Positions 23,501-36,000 are shown, numbered from the stretch's first letter. The stretch: DNA of 64,000 nucleotides from Branchiostoma floridae (GCF_000003815.2 NC_049985.1:16261604-16325603), one strand, 5' to 3'. Numbers and translations are program-made. The notes: generated from the letters alone by a model not told the origin.

Positions 23501-26500
23501 AAGGCCCTTTCGGCGCAACATGCACGGGAAGAATTCGGGCCAAGCATGCCGTAGAACCTGGAGGTTATCGGCGAGGCTACGTATACAGACGGCCGTCATA
23601 CCTTGTGCCTTACACGGAGTTGGCATTATCGGCGCACCAGGCCGAAAAACCTGGAGGATAGCGCAGCCACAGACGGCCGCTATGGCCATGGTGCCCGAGG
23701 TTGAGGCACTGGCCCTTTCGGAGAATTGAGGTAATACCCCACGTTCTTTGCGCCAGGTGACGCTAAAGATTCGAGAACGGTGGAAGACTGTTCTCGTGGC
23801 CCCGTCCATATTCAGAAGGAGCGACAGCCGCCGTGCCACGTGGGCCGGTCGGGGTAATCGACATCTCAATGGAACTGTAAGTAGATTACGGGCTCCGGTC
23901 GCTCCGTTATGGTTGCTCGGATAAGCTTCCATGTTGAACACGCTGTTAGGCATGTTGCCGTTGCATTCTACGCTCGTCTAGGAGGAGCGTCCAGCAGTTT
24001 AACCCATTATTTAAAGTCGTTTTATGAGCGGTTGACTTAGGAAAGACGTCAATCGGCACAGAAAGGGGCCTCCCCTTCTTCTTCTGCTGACTATGATACG
24101 TCGCAGTTGTCTGACAAGAGAAGCTCCAGGTGAATAAAATATTGGGAGCTTATGTTAAAGCTTGTCCCTGAGGGAAGCTTTTTTATGGCAATAAAGTTAT
24201 CAATTACTTAGCCATACTAGAAATGTGTGTCCGTAATTAGCATTATCATGAAGAATGCTCCACAAAGACAATTGACGAAATTGAATTCGTCTGGGACGTT
24301 GTGTGACTGGTCACGCACGTAGTTATTACACATGTATGTTCAACGTCTGGCTCTTTGTTGTTACTTTAGACAACAAGATTTTACATGTTTCATGTTGACG
24401 AGTCTAACATGTTTTTGGTAGTCTTGATAGAATATTGTTCTATACGAGGAACACGTGTCCTTTCTAATAAACCATTGTTATGCAAACAATGCAAACATTG
24501 CGAATGTTGTCGGCAAATGGTCGGCGGTATTCCTCCGAACTCCGCTCACTCAGGATTTACCGTCCCGGGCGTGGTTGCGGAGCATTCTTATGATTCTACT
24601 TCTTCCTGGTAAGTATGTTCCAGAAGATGGGAAGAAGGAGCTCTGTGTGCTTCACGGAACTTCAGGTAACATTGTTGTGTTTACCTACTTACTACGGTTA
24701 AAACGATTGTTTACCTTTTTGCTGTTCGGCGCGGCCTTATCACAAGAGCCGACAATGGAGTTTTGTTGTGTTCATTATAGTGCAAACAGACAATATAGTC
24801 TGAACATGGCAGACACTTGTCAGTTATACACTGTTTAGCCTTGCGTCCACATCGCTCGGCTTGGAAGTATCCTCATCATTCTTAGCATGTTGGTGTTTGA
24901 CACCGGAACGTTGTCTTCTTCCTGTTGTTTTAGGATGAAGAAAATATTAACCACGTTCTTTAACTGGTTGATTAACTATTATATGCCGACCATCTGAGCA
25001 TTGTATACAGTTGCTCGCCACGTGCTCGTCCTGGACTGGCGGGGATTCCCAGTCACCAGAGCAGGGGCTATTGAGGTAGCCAATCAGGTAACTTATCCTT
25101 GATCCAATCAAGGACACTACCGTTCGAATATTGTAGACGTTCAATACCTCGTATGCAGGTGTGAAACCTGCTATTCTTGCCAGTAGACTTACCGAATCCA
25201 CAAGCACTTAGTCGGATGTTTATAAATACCGATGGCTAATGTTGTATCAGAAGTGCGATTCTTGTTTAAATCGCTAGAGGACCCCATTAAAGGGTCAAAA
25301 GGTCATTGGAACGTGCTGGTAACATTTTGGCCGCCATAATCAGTGTACTTCTCACTATGCCATAATTTACGTTCCAGGCTCAGCTATAGACCTGTTTTTT
25401 ACACGTTATACGTTATCGGGAACATCACATTGGTTGAGTCCGACTGAAAGTCCACTATCAGCGTAACGTTCAGTGGTGTCATGGGTATTAAAAGCAACCC
25501 GCTTTTTATCTTGTCGGCATGAACGCCCCCCCGATGTTCCATTCATAATTTTCGGGAAATCGGTGGCCCTGTTTTTGAGGAGGGGCCTCGAGCACGCAAT
25601 TCTGCCGCCTTACATTAACTTAGCTACCTTTCTGGCTGCTAATTTTACACCAGTAGTTACTTGGTTACGTGTACAGCGGTAATCTGAAGTCAAGGGGCAA
25701 AACGCCTTGGCTACATGTACCAATATGAACGTGAACTTCAAGTTTCGGAACTCTTGTTCTGAATTGGCGCCGCTGCCCGAGCTTGATACGTCTCCACAAC
25801 TATCGCTAATATGGTTGAGTTGTGCGGAGAAATTGTGCAGAGTATTTTTGCTTACAATTACATTATGTTTTGTACATGTTTTGTGGCTTATTATTAGCGT
25901 TAAGCTACTGCTGGCGCTTCTACGGACGGAAACGTCCGTCGCCCTTCTTCTTCACATGGTGTTGAAGTAGCGCAATATGTGTTCCTTTTAAGTTCACAGG
26001 TAACTTACAACAGAGTTGTAGAACATGTTACACATAGCCATGATCAAAACTGATCATGGCAGACATTGCAGAGAAGATCAATTTAATTATCTTGTGCAGT
26101 CTTTGCACACAGACTAACGTTTAATAGACGTTGTTGCATTGTTACCATCTGGGTTTTTTATCATACTATCCAGCTGGTCAGTATGCTGAAGCATATGTGA
26201 TGTGATCAATATGATGAGACATGTGATGTGATCAATATGATGAGGCATATGATGTGATCAATATGATGAGACATATGATGTGATCAATATGATGAGACAT
26301 GTGATGTGATCAATATGATGAGACATGTGATGTGATCAATATGATGAGATATGTGATGTGATCAATATGATGAGATATGTGATGTGATCAATATGATGGG
26401 ACATGTGATGGGATTAATACGATAAAACTTGTGATGTTTTTCGTATTATGTCAACCCTTATAGTCTTGCTGGTGTCCGCAACATGACGAAGGCCCACAAT

Positions 26501-29500
26501 GTACCTTGTCCTTCAGTGCTACTCTTGATGTCAGTTGATATTGACATATTGCATGTACTTCTTGCTATTAATGTTTCTTAGTGAAATATACAAGTTCACA
26601 CGTTAAGGGTGGAACTGTACTCATGTGTGAGTGTAAAATGTTCACTGTTAAATTAGGTGTTGGGGAACAATGCAAGTTACCAGACACCTTTCTGAACGTC
26701 ACTATCCCGAGCTTCCGGTAGGTGATGGGTGACAAGTGAGCCATGCAATTTAGGCTCACAAGGCTGGCTTCTGGCAGCCTGCAATCCACTTGACTGGAAA
26801 CATTAAAATGTGATGTTGAGTTACCAAAATTGGTACTCACTTCGATTGTATTTGTAAAGATTGCCTTTGCCACAGATGAGGCTTCTACTTGTTACAAGTT
26901 CAGTATGTTTGTTACACACGTTTTGGGGATTCCGGAGGAATCTAACACAGTTGACTTCATGTTTTGCATGAACCACACCAATTCAAATGTATTATTGGTA
27001 TGTTGGTACTCTTTGGTTTATTTAGAGCCACAGTTAGCTTGAATTTCAGCTATTGTTTCCTGTGGTCGATAGATGGCTTGGGCGCTCTTATATTAGCCCA
27101 GTCGTTCAACACATTCATGCTATACATTGCCTTACCTTACATGTACATTGTACCCGTTACAATTGTTGTGCAATAAACATTGATTTATTTTATTGTTATA
27201 GGCTGTTCTTTCACGAGGATCAGCCACTTCATCTAATGGGTTTCTCCCCTCTATGAAGGGAAACAAGTGGTTTGTGTTTTTCTCCTCAAAGGTGACTTGA
27301 GGATGGCTCCTTCCCCTTGGGAAAAGGGGGGGGGGGCAAGTTGATGGGACTGGACAATGTGTACCAAGTCCTAAGGATTAATGCTTTTTCAGTGTTTGTT
27401 CATCAGGCACTCAGTGTTATCTAACAGTTATACTGGTAGGACATTAGGTCACGAGAACTGACCTTCTTAGACTATAACTGATACTTCAGTTGATACCTGT
27501 GCTGTCCAGATACAGCTTTGGAGTCTGCATATTGTACTCTCCCTGAACAAGGTCGAGTCAGTGAGGTATAATTGGGGGTTATGCTAAGATGTACTTACCA
27601 TCTACAGTATAATCTGAATTATACCTCATACGAGACCTTGTTCAGGTATATCTTCCCACCCTCAGTAACTTATGTTCAGCTGCAGGGGTTTAGTGAACAT
27701 TACCCACCCATGGACAGCACAGACTTATTTATCTACTCTCGCACTCAGTCAATGATGATTGGGAAGGGGCGTCATCACGTGAGGTCCCATCATGCTTTGC
27801 TTTTCTTTTCTTTGTATGTTGTGCACCATCTAGCGATTCCCAGGAATACTGCATATTGTACTCTCCCTGAACAAGGTCTCGTATGAGGTATAATTCAGAT
27901 TATACTGTAGATGGTAAGTACATCTTAGCATAACCCCCAATTATTGTGTTTAAGTTGGGGTTGATCTACGTGAACTTTTGAACATGAAAATTTGAAGTGT
28001 TGTTGTTTTTCAACAAAAAGGAGTCCTTGACATATCAAATCAACGCTGATATCTCGTGTAACTTATTTTAATGTAAACCTGGATCTACAAACGCAGGTGC
28101 AGACATTGACTTCTATGAACCGGACAGCGATGGCACAGGCCCTAAACCCATCCCGCCATGTACAGCATTGCACTTAGCTTGTATCATGGGACATGTGGAC
28201 GTAGTGAGGCTGCTGCTCCGCAAAGGGGCGTCAGTGGTGAAGAGAGACAGAGCTTCATTTGCCCCCCTTCATTCAGCAGTGTCGAAAGGTAGGTCAAAAA
28301 CTATTCAAATGCGTTTTTGTTGGATTAAAAAGTAGATCAATTTTTCATGAACGAAGCCAGCCTATGGGGATCATCTGAAAAAAATAAAAGAATATTTTGA
28401 CATCCCGATACCATGGCAAAATGTATACAGTTTACCTGTAAACTTTCGATTGATTCATATACCCGTATGTTTCACTATGAATTACTTTTTAATTTTTTAC
28501 CTTGCAATAAAACATTACATTTATGGGGTTTAATAGACCCCCTTATGTAGCCTCTGTAACGAGGAAGAAGGAACAGCCGTTTTCCATTTTTTTCAAATTG
28601 TTGTATAAATGCACACATTTTTGGCGTCAGGTGGACGACTGGTTTTTCAACATTAATGATACTCATTTGCATATAAATATTCGGTATTTAAAGAGATCGT
28701 TGTCCGGTTCTGTGTTGGTAAAATATTTGTTAATAAAAACCGTAAATTTTCAAAAATACGAAGTAGTTTACATCAAACTTCGCCCAAGGCAACGTTTGCT
28801 TGATATGCATTTCTTGTACCGCAAATCCTGTGTAGGGTGGATAAAAGTGGTGGAAGTGCTGTTGCAGCATGGTGCAACAGTAGACATACGGGACGGCTTC
28901 CAGAACACACCACTCATGGCCGCATGTAGCTACAACCATGTCGACATAGTTCGGTTACCGATTGAGTTTGGAGCAAGGCCTGATGTGGACGACGGTTACA
29001 TAGCCGAGAGGTAAGTGCCACATCATTATTGTTCAGAATGTAGAATTAGGCCATGTTGATTCTCTGGGAACCCCAAAAATGATTCGAGCGTGCGGAATAA
29101 GTTTTGTCATCATGAACGCTCCGAAATCGATCTGAAACGGTTTTTTCGGAACCTCCTCGGGAGGTGGTTCTGAAACGGTTTCTACGTTATCCGGAATTGC
29201 GAATCCAAAAAAGTTTATGAAATCTGAGTATGGTCAGGAAGGCTCAACAAATTTTACCAAATACACAAAGTATGGTACATGTGTATACCGAACAATAGAT
29301 TTTTGTTCTCTCGCATCTTCTACTCTGGAATTGACGTTGACATTCCCTGATACATTTGTATTAGTAAACGTTTACGATATTTTTTTGCGATTTACGGTAT
29401 TTGTTGCTCATTTTGTAGCTGCTCTGTACGATTTACAGTATCGTTGAAAACTTTTTTTAAACGGATAAAATTGATGCAGACAAGGATGTCAACCATATAA

Positions 29501-30235
29501 AAAAAGCATACCAATATGGCTTAAACGATTGTTTGTTTTGTTGACAGACTGGATCGAGTCGTCAGCTAATATTGTGTTTGTTTCTATCTTTAAGTGTGTA
29601 TGTGCGTGTGTGTGTGTCTCTCTCTCTATATATGTGTGTGCGCGCGCGCGTGCATGTGTGTGTGTGTGTTTTTCGCTGTTTTTATACATGGCACTATAGC
29701 TTTAAGCTTCCAATAGAAAACACATATATGACTCACATCATCCACCCACTAGGTTAAAGGTAGAAGCCGAAAACCGTGTCTTTGCGGAAGAGAGTTTGAA
29801 GCTGTTGGAAGAGGCGAGGAAGTCCAAGCTGTTGAGGTGTTGCAACCCTAAGTGTCACAAACCAGACTACAGGTAAGTTTAGTTGATGGTGGTTTCACTA
29901 GTTTGTACTCCTACTGTGAAATTGTTGTTTTTGACCGAAAGAAAATATGTTGCCAACTAAAGGTTTAAAAGTTTTAAAAGTTGTAGCCGACAAAAAGACG
30001 TTAGTCCCTGAACAGCTTTTGTACCTTTCTCCCATCCTGCAGGAAAAACCTGAAGCTGTGTGCCGGATGCAAGTTGACACGCTACTGCAGCCGTGACTGT
30101 CAGAAACAACACTGGTCTGTCGGACACAAGAAGTGCTGTGGGCATGACGTGTACTCTGACGAGCAAGCAGACCCCTTCCAGAAAATGACTGTGCAATTGA
30201 CAAAACAACTCCTAGAACAGGCAGACCAAATGTGA
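17573..30235 (+). CDS. Ankyrin-repeat and MYND zinc-finger protein, about 253 aa
   Basis: Five coding exons keep phase throughout: 17573-17654, 28097-28288, 28836-29010, 29753-29872 and 30043-30235, with phases 1, 1, 2, 2 and stop. Exon 1 reads MAENVNEALVLAAGDGSLRG, an ankyrin-like start. Exons 2-3 hold ankyrin repeats (TALHLACIMGHVDVVRLLL, NTPLMAACSYNHVDIVRL). Exons 4-5 hold a MYND finger with the full Cys/His series (CCNPKC, CAGC, YCSRDCQKQHW, GHKKCC). The last is a protein-interaction zinc finger, and ankyrin-MYND proteins are usually adaptors. No orthologue is assigned. The 10.4-kb first intron contains exons of another gene and two transposon copies, which could reflect assembly error. 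Confidence 0.88.
18285..20032. mobile_element. Truncated copy of the 4.5-kb TIR transposon
   Basis: These 1,748 bp match 23073-24820 without any indel. One difference was noticed: C at 18477, T in the other copy. The left end begins ATTATACCTCACTGACTCGA, the family's terminal repeat. Similarity ends at CACTTGT and the copy lacks the remaining 2.7 kb. A 100-N gap follows 50 bp later, so truncation may be biological or an assembly artefact. A GC-rich internal stretch (18540-18940) of CCCTATCGGCGGGCTAC-like repeats opens overlapping frames on both strands but resembles no transposase I know. Confidence 0.9.
20082..20181. other. Assembly gap (100 N, size probably arbitrary)
   Basis: A round 100-N run usually marks a gap of unknown length. 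It separates the truncated transposon copy from the first FN3-like exon. Confidence 1.
20295..23064 (+). CDS. Partial gene for an extracellular protein with FN3-like repeats
   Basis: Exons at 20295-20423, 20755-20967, 21524-21655, (gap)-22212, 22300-22481, 22629-22728 and 22934-23064 read in phase. The repeats resemble fibronectin-III-type beta-sandwich units of large secreted or membrane invertebrate proteins. Signatures are YEYTFTELALDDGNNYVA followed by VIGCNNARLC, and VSYVFYVRAWYTDNVY followed by SNDVRADQTPP, the usual end of such a unit. Between them lies a jelly-roll-like region (MVAVGSGFYGRDKT, YTGSVQLSSS, TLYISLWAINGV). No start, signal peptide or stop is present, so both ends are missing. 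It sits inside ANK-MYND intron 1 on the same strand, flanked by gaps and transposon. Confidence 0.75.
21066..21081 (+). repeat. 16-bp echo of an FN3-like exon in the following intron
   Basis: AGTGGCTTCTACGGAA repeats exactly the exon sequence at 20938-20953, about 100 bp downstream and next to a perfect palindrome. It looks like a short templated insertion. Confidence 0.75.
21093..21152. repeat. Perfect 60-bp palindrome
   Basis: The arms at 21093-21122 and 21123-21152 are exactly complementary with no spacer; the left arm begins ATAACTTTTCCACCAAAC. It could form a 30-bp cruciform or hairpin. It is intronic. Confidence 0.92.
21692..22175. other. Assembly gap (484 N) inside the FN3-like gene
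   Basis: Unsequenced. An FN3-like exon resumes directly after it (RPSDNTCTQLDS, donor at 22213), so at least one exon start is hidden. Confidence 1.
23073..27572. mobile_element. 4.5-kb TIR DNA transposon, apparently complete, non-coding
   Basis: The left end ATTATACCTCACTGACTCGA is the exact complement of the right end TCGAGTCAGTGAGGTATAAT, and the match extends to about 48 bp (through AGGGAGAGTACAATATGCAG). The element begins eight bases after the donor of the last FN3-like exon. No long frame or transposase motif was recognised. The GC-rich repeat region (23330-23730) and a 26-bp minisatellite near the right end are its main features. A target duplication cannot be read because another MITE abuts the right end. 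A 53-codon frame starts at the ATG in CAATATGCAG inside the left end, with unknown significance. Confidence 0.8.
26188..26440. repeat. 26-bp minisatellite inside the 4.5-kb transposon
   Basis: GATGTGATCAATATGATGAG plus a variable RYATRT linker repeats about nine times before degrading. It lies in the right half of the element, the part absent from the truncated copy. Confidence 0.93.
27570..27943. mobile_element. 374-bp MITE with about 75-bp perfect inverted repeats, related to the 4.5-kb element
   Basis: The left end AATTGGGGGTTATGCTAAGA pairs exactly with TCTTAGCATAACCCCCAATT at the right, and pairing continues inward past CCTTGTTCAG. The interior (about 27745-27870) is the inverse of the first 150 bp of the 4.5-kb element, including CATCATGCTTTGCTTTTC. 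It is therefore an internal-deletion derivative with altered ends. It lies directly against the 4.5-kb element's right end. Confidence 0.85.
29588..29668. repeat. (GT)n/(CT)n/(CG)n compound microsatellite
   Basis: Mixed GT, CT and CG dinucleotide runs in the intron between ANK-MYND exons 3 and 4. Confidence 0.9.
30043..30235 (+). CDS. ANK-MYND terminal exon with most of the MYND finger
   Basis: The exon starts after a CCTGCAG acceptor and reads KNLKLCAGCKLTRYCSRD, then CQKQHWSVGHKKCC, matching the C-x2-C, Y-C-x3-C-Q, W-x2-H-K-x2-C pattern of MYND domains. The tail QLTKQLLEQADQM ends at a TGA at 30233-30235. The first MYND cysteine pair is on the preceding exon. Confidence 0.92.
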
Positions 30236-30651
30236 CGGGACCCCGCACATTTTTTTTACAACTTTTTCATCTTGACACAAGTCAGTTAACGATATGAAAT
30301 GGCTTATCATTCCATACAAAGAATTGTTGAGCACACAATGCCGGTACATCCATATCAAATGTAGTTTATGGCTACAAGACAAATCGCATAATACTGCAAA
30401 TCCCAAGCATTCTACTCTTTCTCGCCATGGTTAATGATGTTGGCGTCTTTGCATGTAAAGACGTTTTTCAAACACGTATTCTGTCCAAATGGTCATTAGG
30501 TTTTATAAGACCATCGATGTAATATGGTCACGGGTAATTAGATTTTTTACAAAGCAATTTTGCAGTAACCACATTCTTTTTCTATCTGTTGTTAGAGCAA
30601 ATATGTCAAGTCACGCGTTATGTTATATTTTCGCTGAATCATGTTTCATCA

Positions 30652-30657
30652 AATAAA
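30652..30657 (+). terminator. Candidate polyadenylation signal of ANK-MYND
   Basis: AATAAA lies about 417 bp after the ANK-MYND stop codon, in the + orientation, with no nearer canonical signal noticed. Confidence 0.4.
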
Positions 30658-31059
30658 TGTAACATTCAACTGAACCAAGGAGGTTGAATCGTACAAAGTA
30701 TGGACGTAAGAAGTTACAACAGTACTTACCGAAAAGGCTTGCAATATAGCGCACCGAGAAACACTTGTCAAGAATTAGCAGAAGATGTGTCACAAATGTA
30801 AGGGATATAAACCTAAGTTCCACCGTGAAAATTTAATCCGACACTTTAGCATGCACGTTGATTCAGTTGCAGAATTGTACCATCGCTGGTTTCAGAACAG
30901 CCAAATGGCCATACATAATTATATGGATAAAGCATCACATTTGTGTCAAGTTTATCACTTGTACATATTCTTTTTCATTTGGACTTTTCATCATGGACTT
31001 TTGTACCATTGAGTACTCAATTACATTTTTGGCTCATAAATGTAATGGTTTCTGTCCAT

Positions 31060-31738
31060 TCCTTTATTCCGATACCCTTTAGCCTTATTTAGGGCTAGTC
31101 TACCAGGGTTCCTATGAAACAATGAAACATACATAAACAAACGCAAATATATACACAAACATATATGTATATATACAAACAGATAATAATAGATACACAA
31201 TCATTAAAAAAACTATTGGCTTGAGAAGACTTGATACATTGCCTTTCTAAAGCGTGAGATGTTGGGCAGGGATTTGATGTATGGTGGTAGGTCATTCCAA
31301 AGACTGATGGCACGGTAGAGAAAAGTTCGCTTTTTTAGTTTGTTTTTGGCTTAAGGAGTTTAAAACTGAAGGAGTTGGATAATCTAGTTGAATATGTGTG
31401 GGTAGAATGGACAGAGACAATGGAACTGTAAATGTTATGGGGCTCCTTACTGACAAGTATTCTGAAAAACATCTATTAGTCAATGTGCTGATGGCGAATC
31501 TTTCTCGTACCATAGGCCAACCCAAGTCTGAATGCACTTGCTTAACAGGTGTTTCTAGTGGACATTTAAGCACCAATCTACAGGCTCTGTTCTGTACAAC
31601 CTGGAGCTTTCGAGCATTTGATTCAGACATGTTTGCTAGAACTGGTAGACAGTACTGTGGTACTGATAATACAAGTGCGCACGGCTTCAACACTGGAATA
31701 AGACAGCCCAACACTGGGACAGTAATGCTAGAATTTGT
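31060..31738 (-). mobile_element. 5'-truncated CR1/L2-like LINE, reverse-transcriptase C-terminal remnant
   Basis: On the minus strand the frame from 31714 contains KLQVVQNRACRLVLKCP and DLGWPMVRERF, signatures of the region after the reverse-transcriptase domain in CR1/L2-type LINEs. After a frame change it continues KKRTFLYRAISLWNDLPPYI, then KSLPNISRFRKAMYQ, to a TAG at 31213-31215. The 3' UTR includes GGAACCCTGGTAGACTAGCC and ends near a GGAATAAAGGAA tail. Upstream similarity stops abruptly at about 31738, the usual 5' truncation. It is inactive. Confidence 0.85.
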
Positions 31739-31739
31739 G

Positions 31740-33014
31740 CCTAGTGCCGAGGCCGATTCGACCGTTCATTTCTCACCGGAACACCAGTGCGGAACCCGCA
31801 ACTTGTGTGTATATATTTGCCCTGCTCAAACGTAACTGTAAAATAGCGTCAGCTATTCTCCGTTACATGTTACTTGAACCGAGAAGACTTATGAATGGAG
31901 CGCCCTGTTTGGAGTCTCCGTTTCCGTTGTTTTAACGCCATTCAATAGCTGGGGCAGGTGACCTCTTGACCCGCACACCTGTTCTCACGTGACCACCTGT
32001 AGCTTAGAGACAAATTGGGCTGTGCCATTCCTTCCTTGGGGGGCATTGTGAAATCTTGTCTTTTATGCAACGTCATTATTACTTCACCAAAGCACAAATC
32101 ACGTTGCATAGTAATATACAGTTGTAATCGGCTTTACCAATCAAGGTAATACAACTGTATCAATGAAGCTATGAATTCCATTACACACAGTGGACGCCCG
32201 GACCCCCCTAGAAGACATGGACGAATCCGCAAACTTTGGGGAACTTTTGTGCCGGTGCCAAGTACCCTCTCACGGCGCCAGTGGTTCCCATGGATCGGGC
32301 ACGTTCTTACCGGCAATGCTGTGGCGATATCGGCATGACAGGGCAGTAGACAAGTCACGGATTCCTCGGTAGTGGGGCAGCCACAGGACCGGCCTCACAA
32401 AGCAGTAGGTACGGGACAGATCCCGGCTGGTAGTCGGGGGTTTAGGATCTGATCCTCAATTCAAAAGGTGTGGACGCAAATCAATTGAACAACCGTGATT
32501 TCTATTGAAGCCTTTCAAAGCACAATGGGGGTAGATTCTAAATTGACAGTGTCATATAACAGTACCAGATTTTATTATAGATTATGATATAACCTTTTTA
32601 CCCCCATTGATAACAGTACAGTCAGAAAAAAAAGCGATAACCAACTCCAGTATCTTCACTTTCCCTCAGGTATTGTTTTCCAAAACAAATAGTGCATACT
32701 ACCACATTACCGTTGCTTTGTAATGACGGTTGGCAACTTCAGAGCATGCAAATACGAGTATATTGTAAGCGAAAAGAAACATATACCAGAATTGAGAAAT
32801 GTGACGAAATAGTACTGGGCGTAATATGAGCTGAATTTTAGTACCCGGGCGATTGTTATCATACGGTCTCTGATACAATGTGATAAATCTTAACGTTACA
32901 TTTTCAAATTTTCCTATGTTCAACCTACATGAAATCTACTGGTAATCTGAGTTGTGGTACTAGTATTGTGCATAATACATTAATTCTATAACATGCCCTT
33001 CTTTGAAAATTCAG
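31740..33014. other. Non-coding stretch between ANK-MYND/LINE and the IQ gene
   Basis: No supported gene. A 60-codon frame near 32190 has no recognised domain and no matching splice sites. An upstream non-coding or short coding exon of the IQ gene could lie here, since the 33015 exon has its own acceptor. Confidence 0.4.
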
Positions 33015-36000
33015 GTAAAAAAGAAGACAAGATGTCAACTCAAATAGGACAGATCAAGCAAATGGAGAGGGACCTCAAGGGTCTGAGGAAGAGCAAGGTG
33101 AGTTACATGTTACATGAGTTACATTGTAACATTAGTCCACCTTTATCCGTGGGGTAACCTATATCCGTTGTGTTGATAAACAGGGTATCTAGGGATATGA
33201 AATCGCCGGGCACTGGTTTCAAATTGTAATATTTTCAAACTATTGCAGTTTTAAAACACAGTCCTTCTACTTGATATCCCAAAATACATTGTTTTTAAAA
33301 AGAACGGATATAGCAAGGCCTTGGATATAGGTTACCTGCGGTTAAAGGTGAACTTACGTTAGAAAGTTAGAAGAAATAAGAATAGAAGAGAGTTTCATCA
33401 TTTCCTGTGTTATTACAACAAAACAAAATTTTAGGTAATGTCAAAATACTTAGTATTATTTCATTTCAAAATGCAGGTGTGTAATAGATTTAAAAGCTGT
33501 TATCAATCAGTTTAATTTTTCTTTTCCTGAGTAAAAGATTGGCTTCACCATCCAAATGTGCTTTTGTCAATTACTGTCTAACAGCCACTGTACAAGTGAA
33601 ATGAATTCTTGACAGTGTATAATGCAGATGTGATGGTCCTTTTTATAATCTAACTGTGTCGTTTCACATCTTATAATATCACATCTTTTTCAGTTGATGT
33701 CACACTTTGAGTTTGTGGAGATGTACAATGCGATAGAACGACATCATAACGACGTCCGTCTCGCATCCCTCACCAGCAAGGAACGCGACCTCAAGTAAGG
33801 CTTTAATTTTCCATCGATATCCTACAACTGTCCACTTTTTCACCATTAAATCCTTAGGTACAACACATTACACAGTGACAAAGTTGAACAAAAGGGAATC
33901 AGGACAACTTGGCTTTTTAAAAATTTTACTGACTTGACCCGATACATCAGTCAACTTGGTCTGGGTTAACTTTATGGTTATGGTGTTGGACCGAGTTGAC
34001 CAGGGCGTTGGTTAGTCTGATTAGCCATCCGCCTATAAGGTAAAAGGGGGAAGTGTCGGACGTCAGAAGAAAACCTTACTTAAGACGTAATACGTTAGGT
34101 GTCAGAAGTTTAAATGTTTGCTATGATATACTATGCTTATGTTTGGTCAATTAAGGTTAGTTAACCTGCTTTAGTAAATCTCCACAATACAACTAATATA
34201 CCAATTGGTCAAACCATAGTCATGGATCAACTTTCAAAAACTTAAGTTGACTTGTGCTAGTCTGTTCACAATTCTACAGTGTTGAGTTGTAAGTCGCTTT
34301 GCTTAATCATCATGATATAATGTTGAAGTTAAAACCTGAAACTTCCATCTATCATCAAATGCTTCCGATCAGTCGAAGTCCCAGAAAATGGAGACATGAC
34401 TGATTTGTGTACAAACTTAAGGTGCCTAAGTGGCTGAGGGCTCCTTAACTACTTATTCATGCTAAAAGGTCGTAAGCTGCGATTGCCTAGTGACAGACAA
34501 CAAAGCACTGTTTGCCTTGTACTGGCATTATGGAAGGATTGACCTGAACTGGTGGAAATAGACCACAGCCTGCCAGTCACAAAGGAGTGTACTGGTTTTC
34601 CTGGCATGACTTCTCTGGACATTCACTGTCAGTCAAGTAGAAATGGCAGTGTTTGTTTTGATGCATTTTTACCTCTGATGTGAAAGTTAAGTATTGACAC
34701 ACCAGGGTTGGACAAGTCCACTAGCCCAATTGTCCAGGGCAAGTGAAAGTGCTGTTTGGGCAAGTACATATCCTACCACACTTGTCCGACCCGGCAAGTG
34801 AGAATTTTTCATGAGAGAGATTTTAATATACTTGTTACCTTTCACATCAAGCATTGGTCAACACAGAAATAGAGCCAACAATAAAAGAATTCCATTGAAA
34901 ATACACAGACAAATGTCATTTAGATGTCCGGACAAGTTAAAAGTTGGTTTGGGCAAGTAAATTTTCTACGTACTTGCCCGATAAGACAAGTGAATTTTAG
35001 AAAACTTGTCCAACCCTGCACACTTCAAAACTTTTCAAACTACACCAAATTAAATTGTACTTAGATATACATCCTTCTGAAAATAATACCACTTTTAATA
35101 AAGACAGCTAGACAGAAATAGACAAAAATACACAGACGGAAATTTTAGTACTGTAACAGTAAAAATTGTAATCTCATGGAAATACAGCAAGTTGAAAAGC
35201 TTATAAAATGTTAGGTTCACCGCACAGGATATTCTTTTCTATCTCTTTTTATAAAAAAAGGTACCTTTTGTGAAAAATCCATTACAGTGTGGCCTAAGGT
35301 TCCGGGTCGGAGTTCAAATCTGACCGGAGTTGGCGGAAGGGTGGTGTAATAGGCCGGAAGTGCGCTGTTGTCTCCCTAACTTTTGCTCCCTATGGCTTGG
35401 TGATCGTTATAGCTGAGCATAGATTTGTCGTATTTTCTGAAAAGCCCGTGGGTTGTATTGTTTTTGTGCGAGGAGTAGTTGGTCGGCCAGCGAAACCATT
35501 TTTGTATTAGTCCGCTGCAACGGTGATGCGGTTTTTTCGCCTGATGACCCAAATAGCGGCGTTTTTCATGCGATTTCGAAGAAATGACGTCATCGGAGAT
35601 TGCAAAAAAGTTATCACATGGAATTTTTTTATTTTCATTTTACACAAACATGAAGAATTTAGCTTCTCTACCACGTAGGCCGTTATCCTGGGAAAATTCG
35701 TTTTTTCCAAGCAGCTTCGATCAAAAAAGTGTTAAAAAATGATAGTTTTCGGGTCCAAAATTAAAATTTTACTACATATTCTAACCAAAATAAAGAGGCA
35801 ACAGACGGTACCAATAGGTTTGTCGGAAATAGACAGTAAACGGCTTTCCGCCATATTGATTAAGTTTCGCGTCCTACGTTTACTAGCGGAACTGTAGCCC
35901 TTCGGCCTGAGGCTGCCCGCCAACCTCCGAAATCGTAAAAGAAACTCCGGTCCGATACCTTAATAGGGCGGCGCTTGTACCATATATGACGTCATAGATG

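Noticed and set aside
29588-29668. Possible CRISPR-like or regulatory array
   Set aside because: It is a simple compound microsatellite. No CRISPR array is expected or seen in this eukaryotic sequence.
31398-31835. 145-codon plus-strand frame
   Set aside because: It is antisense to the LINE reverse-transcriptase remnant, which explains the open frame.
32190-32372. Possible upstream exon of the IQ gene (60-codon frame)
   Set aside because: No suitable donor in phase with the 33015 acceptor was identified and no similarity is recognised.
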